Positions 59,557-64,000 of a DNA stretch of 64,000 nt are shown piece by piece. The stretch covers positions 11,362,001 to 11,426,000 of the forward strand of contig NC_133526.1 in the NCBI RefSeq assembly GCF_048544455.1, read 5' to 3'. The position numbers and the translations under genes were made by a program. Origin of the DNA: Silene latifolia. Its lineage: Eukaryota > Streptophyta > Magnoliopsida > Caryophyllales > Caryophyllaceae. Positions within the stretch are counted from its first letter, which is position 1; the number at the start of each line of letters is the position of its first letter. Below the pieces are notes generated by a model. It was given only the letters and a program-made list of their open reading frames with translations. It had not been told where the DNA came from and did not search any database.

Positions 59557-60452
59557 TAGCAGGAGACGAATAGTGGTGGGTTTGACTACCAGACTGAAGG
59601 TATCCGAATAGTCAGCCCCATATTGTTGAGAAAAACCTTTTGCGACCAAACGAGCTTTGTATTTCTGAACCGTGTTATCGGGATTATATTTCACGCGAAA
59701 AACCCATTTACACCCAATGATATTGTGGGCGTCATGAGCGGGTACGAGAGACCAAGTGTTATTTTTTATCAAGGCGTTGTATTCCTCAAGCATAGCACCA
59801 TGCCATTGTGGTGATGAGAGGGCTTGTTTTGTTGTTTTAGGGAGGGAGTGAGGTGTGGTGGTGACTGCCAAATTGGCGTACTTGGGGTTAGGTTTTCTTA
59901 TATTGTTGGATAGGCGAGTGACAACACCGCGAGGAGGAAGGGTCGAGGCGGAAGTGGAGGGTGGGACTGGCGGGTCAGAGGTGGTTGGGGAGGTCGTATC
60001 AGGAGGTGGGTTAGGCAAGGCAGAGGAGGGAGCAGAGGCAGTGTGTTCAGGGGTTGGGGAAGTGGTAGGCGACGGGTTTGATGGTGGAGTAAGCGAATTA
60101 GGACGAGAGGGTGAAGGTAGGACTGAGATAGGGGGTGTGCACCAGTCGTCGAGGTTGGCAACAGGGGTAGGGCGCGGCTGGGAAGATAGTTGAGGATAGG
60201 GAAACTCCGTTTCAACAAAGGTAACATGGCGGGAGGTGTAGAGGCGACGAACAGCGGGGTCAAAGCATAAATAGGCGCTTTGAGATAGTGAATAACCAAG
60301 AAAAATACAAGCAACAGATTTGGGATCCAATTTGTTAGAAGTGTAAGGCTTAAGCCATGGGTAACATAAGCAACCGAAAGCACGAAGTTTTTGGTAGTTA
60401 GGCTGAGATTTGAAGAGATGGAAATAAGGAGACTCGTTATTTAAGGTGGGAG

Positions 60453-62849
60453 TGTAGAGACCTCGTTTCTGCACCCCTCGCAAACCACCCGGTGATGATT
60501 GGGCCGCATGTTTGATTCGCGGAACGATTAGTGACAGTTCGTAAGATTATCGTCAAGTGATTGCTCAAATATTAATGTCAACCTCTTAAATGTCATCTAC
60601 GTGCCGATACGGTCGTTTTGGCGATAATTAGAGTACATTCGAGTCCGGTCAAAAACCGTCTCCATTTTCTGATAACTGTTGAATCCCGAGTCAGAATGTT
60701 CTGGAATGTTCCGGATATTTCTATTCCATATTTCTCAAATTTTATCTTTTGGCAAATAATATCTCGTAATATTCAAAAGATAATCGAATTATTTCCGTCC
60801 TACCATAACTCAAACGCGGAAATCTTTCTTAAGCAGGAGGAAACCTCCGGGAATAGACGCGGCCAGTGTCTGCGCCTCTTCCAAGAGACGCATGGGCTGC
60901 GCGCCTCTTCCCGTGCCCTTCTTTGCATGATTTACGTATCTTTTTTTATATCTTTCCGAGATTCACTTCCAAAGAGTCTCCGAAACCCTATTTCTTCACG
61001 TGATTAGTATAAATAGGAGCGTTCGTTCCTCATATTTCTCACGCGAGTGTCCGCCATTCTCTTCTCCCTTTGCATTCTAGACTTCGTTCTTACTAATTGG
61101 CGCCTACGTGCTTGGACTTCCGACCACGTAAGCTCGGATCTTTCCGGGTACCAGCCTCTCCGTTGCATGACCGACCAATTTGACCACTACACTCAATCAA
61201 TCTAATTAATCAATCTTGTTAAATCGTTTTCCTCTTTCGAGGGCACTCTTTCCTTGCATTCGCGTCGAGCATCACTAATCGATCTTCTTAGTTCTTCTCG
61301 TTCCGTCAACATGTAAGTCTGAGGGTGTATTAATTCTCTGTTATTTATTGTATTTTAATTATTGTATCACAATTGTAAGGTTTATGTCGAAAGTACCTCA
61401 TTAAAACCGATTTCTAAAACCGTCTTTAAAACTCTGTTTTTGCGGATTTCCGATGAAGATGACGTAGAGAAAAGACGCAGCAACCGCTGCGCCTCTTCGA
61501 AGGAGCGCGGCACTGCTGCGCCTCTTCGTGAGGCCGCCAGATTCCTCGCTTCTTTTCTTCTTCCTCCGTCCTCTGTAATTCGTATCAAATTTATTTCTTT
61601 TGTTTTGTTCGTCTGTTAATTCTCTCACATGATAGTTTAATAATTCATATGTATATTAACCATCATCATTAACGTGTTTAGTTCGTCATAAAACCGACTT
61701 AAATCCCTAATAATCAATATTTGCGGGTTTTCGTCATTAAATTCAATTCGAGTTTTAGGGATTCAATTCGTTCATGTTGGGTTTCTGGGATTCATTGTTG
61801 ATATACTTTCGCCTGTTTTGTTCATTAATCCGTCGTCGTTCATCATGTTTAGTCTAATTCGTTTAGTTAGTTAGTTTAATTAATCATTCATTAACATCGA
61901 CCCATCACATAATTAATCCGTCTTGTTTCCGTCTTAACCATGTTTTACTGTTTTATGACCTCAATCATATGTAAATAATTCATTAATCACTTTCATCCGA
62001 GTCAATTATCAAATCAATCCCTAAAATTTAACAATTAACATTAATCGTTTTGCGATTCCTTTCACACGAGAACTCACCCTTGGAACAGACGCGAATCGCC
62101 GCGCCTCTTCCAAAGGGCGCGATGCTCTCACGCGCGCTGTTCTCCAGGTGAATTCTGTCCCCGAACTCCTTTTACTCGCTTTGACCTAGTTTAATTAGTA
62201 AGCGTATTAATCAACTAATATCGTATTATCACCTTCTGACTTGTTCGTATTTCTTTGTTTTATTTCTTTTATTCTTTTTCTCAAATCATCCGTTTTAAAG
62301 GTATTTTCGACATAAATCGCCTATCCCGATGTAATTATATTTATTATTATTGTATTTTGTATCATTTGTATGTTTTCACATGTAAATGAACCTTAATTCC
62401 AACTTCGACCCAATTGTATGCTAATTAATTGTCAACCGACTTAGTCTAATTCTCACATGCTAGGATTAATCTATGGATGTTGCATTGCATGCATATAGCC
62501 GACAGTATATCAAGTACGAATAACTTCCCTAATCATTAGTAGAGGCCGCTATCGAGGCGGGCGGGATTAGGTGTTCGATCAAAAGAGCTTCCTAATCGTA
62601 CCTCACCCTTACTCCAGGATCTCCGTGAGCACCCGTGTTCATTGGCATCCACGAGAGTCATTCTAGACATAGAATGCTAAGGGTAACGATTGCTTAGTGT
62701 TCATGTCACTACTTTGTGTCTTGACATGACACGAGGTATTCGAACGGTTCCAATTTCCCATAAAAATTGGTGGCGACTCCATACAAAATGCAAACGCTTG
62801 TTTTCGAGCCCCTTCGCCAAGCGCCCCCGTGGGCGGCCCGCTGTCCACA
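60453..62849 (+). repeat. Ogre/Tat-type Gypsy 5' LTR (about 2.4 kb)
   Basis: Starts TGTAGAGACCTCGTTTCTGC and ends GGCCCGCTGTCCACA, just before the primer-binding site. A TATA box TATAAATAG lies at 61008-61016, placing the transcription start near 61040. The 3' part has the TGGTGGCGACTCC...CCCCCGTGGGCGGCC run typical of Tat/Ogre LTRs. Three GC-rich blocks with GCGCCTCTTC lie at about 60855-60920, 61475-61530 and 62085-62150. It interrupts Copia C. Confidence 0.85.
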
Positions 62850-63645
62850 GTTTGGCGACTCCGCTGGGGATTATACACTTACGTGTAGCTAGGGTGAAAC
62901 TCGAACAAGGTTAGGGAATAGCTTGTACAAGACAATTGTCGGTTTTCATAACTCGGTCTTCCTAGACCGTTTTATTCGGCCTTCCTAGGCCCAACCCAGC
63001 CCATTCGACCAATCGTCCCGTCTAAACGGTCCTAATTCTTATTTGGGCCTAAGGATGGATAGCGATTGACGTCATCCATACCATGATGCTTACTCTTGTT
63101 TGTATCAAGGGCCTTCACTACTTGAGGAAATGGACTAGGAATCGGCCTTACTCTTGTTTGGCACGAGCCTCTCCACAGACTTCGGGTTTGATGGTTCGGT
63201 ATGGCAACCCACCCTTTAAACCAAAACCCTTCTAAAAGCACTCAGCATCCCGTTATAATGCTTGTATAAATGTGTAAACCTTATGTGATCACCATTTCTA
63301 AACAAAACTATGACGAATTTTCAAAAAATCAAAACCCGTTTTCAATCAAGAGAATTCGAAATAGGGCCTTTAATTAGCACAAAATCCGGTCAAAACTCTG
63401 TCCATTTGTCGTGTCAAAATTCGGGCCACAAGCCCATTTCAAACCTCACCTCGAGTCCACTCCTACAACTACACTACAGTTGGCTAGGACACACATTTTC
63501 AAAGACCTTGTCTTTCTTCAAAACTCACTCAACACAAGTGGCACACACCCACTTCACGAGTCAAGTCTTTTCCTCTTTTAGCAAGTGTGATGGAATGGTC
63601 GATCGTGTTTTGATTCGTCGCCGATCTCTTATCCAGTTTTCCAAG
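62850..63645 (+). other. Ogre/Tat leader between PBS and gag
   Basis: About 0.8 kb without a recognisable frame, containing GGCCTTCCTAGGCCC and CGGTCTTCCTAGACCG inverted motifs near 62960-62990. It probably contains packaging or translation signals, but nothing specific is visible. Confidence 0.5.
62853..62870 (+). other. Primer-binding site, tRNA-Arg type (Ogre)
   Basis: TGGCGACTCCGCTGGGGA, three bases after the LTR end; the PBS known from Ogre/Tat elements, complementary to tRNA-Arg. It is the strongest single clue to the family. Confidence 0.85.
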
Positions 63646-64000
63646 ATGCCTGGTCAAGTGATGAAACGAACCTCCAAAGAAATTCAAGAAAGTAATGATC
63701 GAATCCTAGCCGCGATAGCCCAAATGCAAATTACCCAAGAGCAAACCTATGACCGCCTTGAGCTTATCGAAGGCCGTATCTTTGATGTAGAGGGAAAGCT
63801 ACCTCCCCCTAAAGGTGGAGTGCTACAATTTTCCGATGACGAGTCTAAAGATGAGAATCCTGTCCTAGGAACAACCGCAGCTGAGAAAAGACTCCAATAC
63901 CTAGAGGAGCAATTGATGTACCTTAAGGGGGATGACATTTACAGGGAGAACAATCGTAAGTATGAGGCCGTCAATTCCAAATTGCCCACTAACTTTAGCA
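63646..64000 (+). CDS. Gag N-terminal part of the Ogre/Tat element (partial)
   Basis: An open frame from ATG 63646 to the window edge (118 codons), starting MPGQVMKRTSKEIQESNDR. It is highly charged with a probable coiled coil (IAQMQITQEQTYDRLELIEG, and later AEKRLQYLEEQLMYL), as in Tat/Ogre Gag N-termini. No stop is met before the edge. An upstream ATG (63589) opens only a short frame, which supports this start. Confidence 0.7.
   Translation, partial: MPGQVMKRTSKEIQESNDRILAAIAQMQITQEQTYDRLELIEGRIFDVEGKLPPPKGGVLQFSDDESKDENPVLGTTAAEKRLQYLEEQLMYLKGDDIYRENNRKYEAVNSKLPTNFS

Larger units (their letters stand above)
46770..60452 (-). mobile_element. Copia C: old truncated Copia element, split by a nested insertion
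   Basis: Minus-strand pol in two parts. 59562-60452 carries the integrase C-terminal region ([25 protein letters not shown].., a Pro/Ser-rich linker, then the RT start [17 protein letters not shown]). 46770-47754 carries the rest of RT (YVDD box) and RNase H (DADWAGD, STTEAEF). The TAGCA-flanked unit 47760-59556 lies between them. The right side is cut by the Ogre-type LTR at 60453 and the left side ends within RNase H, so no LTRs are visible here. The coding parts are otherwise fairly well preserved, with about two to three breaks including the insertion. The linker style resembles the Ale/Retrofit branch. Confidence 0.85.
60453..64000 (+). mobile_element. Ogre/Tat-type Ty3/Gypsy element, left part, runs off the right edge
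   Basis: 5' LTR (60453-62849), PBS (62853-62870), leader and the start of gag are visible. The rest, including pol and the 3' LTR, lies outside the window, so its completeness and age cannot be judged. In this family gag is often preceded by an extra frame and pol is expressed after splicing; neither can be checked here. Confidence 0.85.

Noticed and set aside
59855-60383. Gly/Glu-rich + strand frame and Leu/Pro-rich minus-strand frame
   Set aside because: Shadows of the Pro/Ser/Thr-rich linker between integrase and RT of Copia C in other frames.

Overview
This is plant nuclear DNA, from a eudicot. Evidence: spliced genes of plant-only families (a type-A cytokinin response regulator, a group III WRKY factor, a MES17-type methylesterase), many Stowaway, hAT-like and Harbinger-like MITEs, and nested Copia and Ty3/Gypsy LTR elements. 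The frequent ACTCCGTA and GAGACGG motifs fit Caryophyllales, but that is only an impression. Transposon sequence dominates; four host genes, all on the + strand, look intact in the middle of the window.

Layout. 1-4140: decayed repeats (LINE RNase H fragment, TRIM-like LTR, a Harbinger-like element with nested MITEs and Helitron-like ends). 4141-13002: a complete-length Copia element (Copia A, minus strand) with 5-bp TSD AGAAG. 13189-13311: a tRNA-derived SINE. 14365-17914: type-A response regulator, five exons, one GC-AG intron. 18131-22102: a shorter Copia element (Copia D, minus) just 3' of that gene. 24114-27991: WRKY55-like gene, three exons, with a hAT-like MITE in intron 1. 28338-32976: a Copia 5' end split by a Stowaway MITE and a 4.1-kb mariner-like element (MLE). 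The MLE carries a frameshifted transposase and, convergent with it, an unrecognised spliced gene (29015-29669), the least explained coding feature here. 32977-34757: Gypsy-like LTR fragment and a long-TIR Mutator-like MITE. 34958-38314: tiny QCR10 gene (52 aa, 3.2-kb intron). 39521-46445: MES17-like esterase, three exons, whose 6-kb second intron holds a LINE, a Helitron and MITEs.

46770-64000 is a nested retroelement stack. An old Copia (Copia C, minus) is split by a roughly 3.1-kb Gypsy-type LTR unit (47760-59556, TSD TAGCA). That unit is split in turn by Copia B (48469-56915), a relative of Copia A, whose borders show a 216-bp flank duplication and a 366-bp tandem duplication. An Ogre/Tat Gypsy element inserted into Copia C at 60453 has a 2.4-kb LTR, a tRNA-Arg-type PBS and an open gag start, and runs off the right edge.

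The host genes do not form a pathway. They are a cytokinin-signalling regulator, a defence/senescence-class transcription factor, a respiratory-chain subunit and a probable hormone methyl-ester hydrolase, linked only by position. All calls were read by eye from the sequence; no database was searched.
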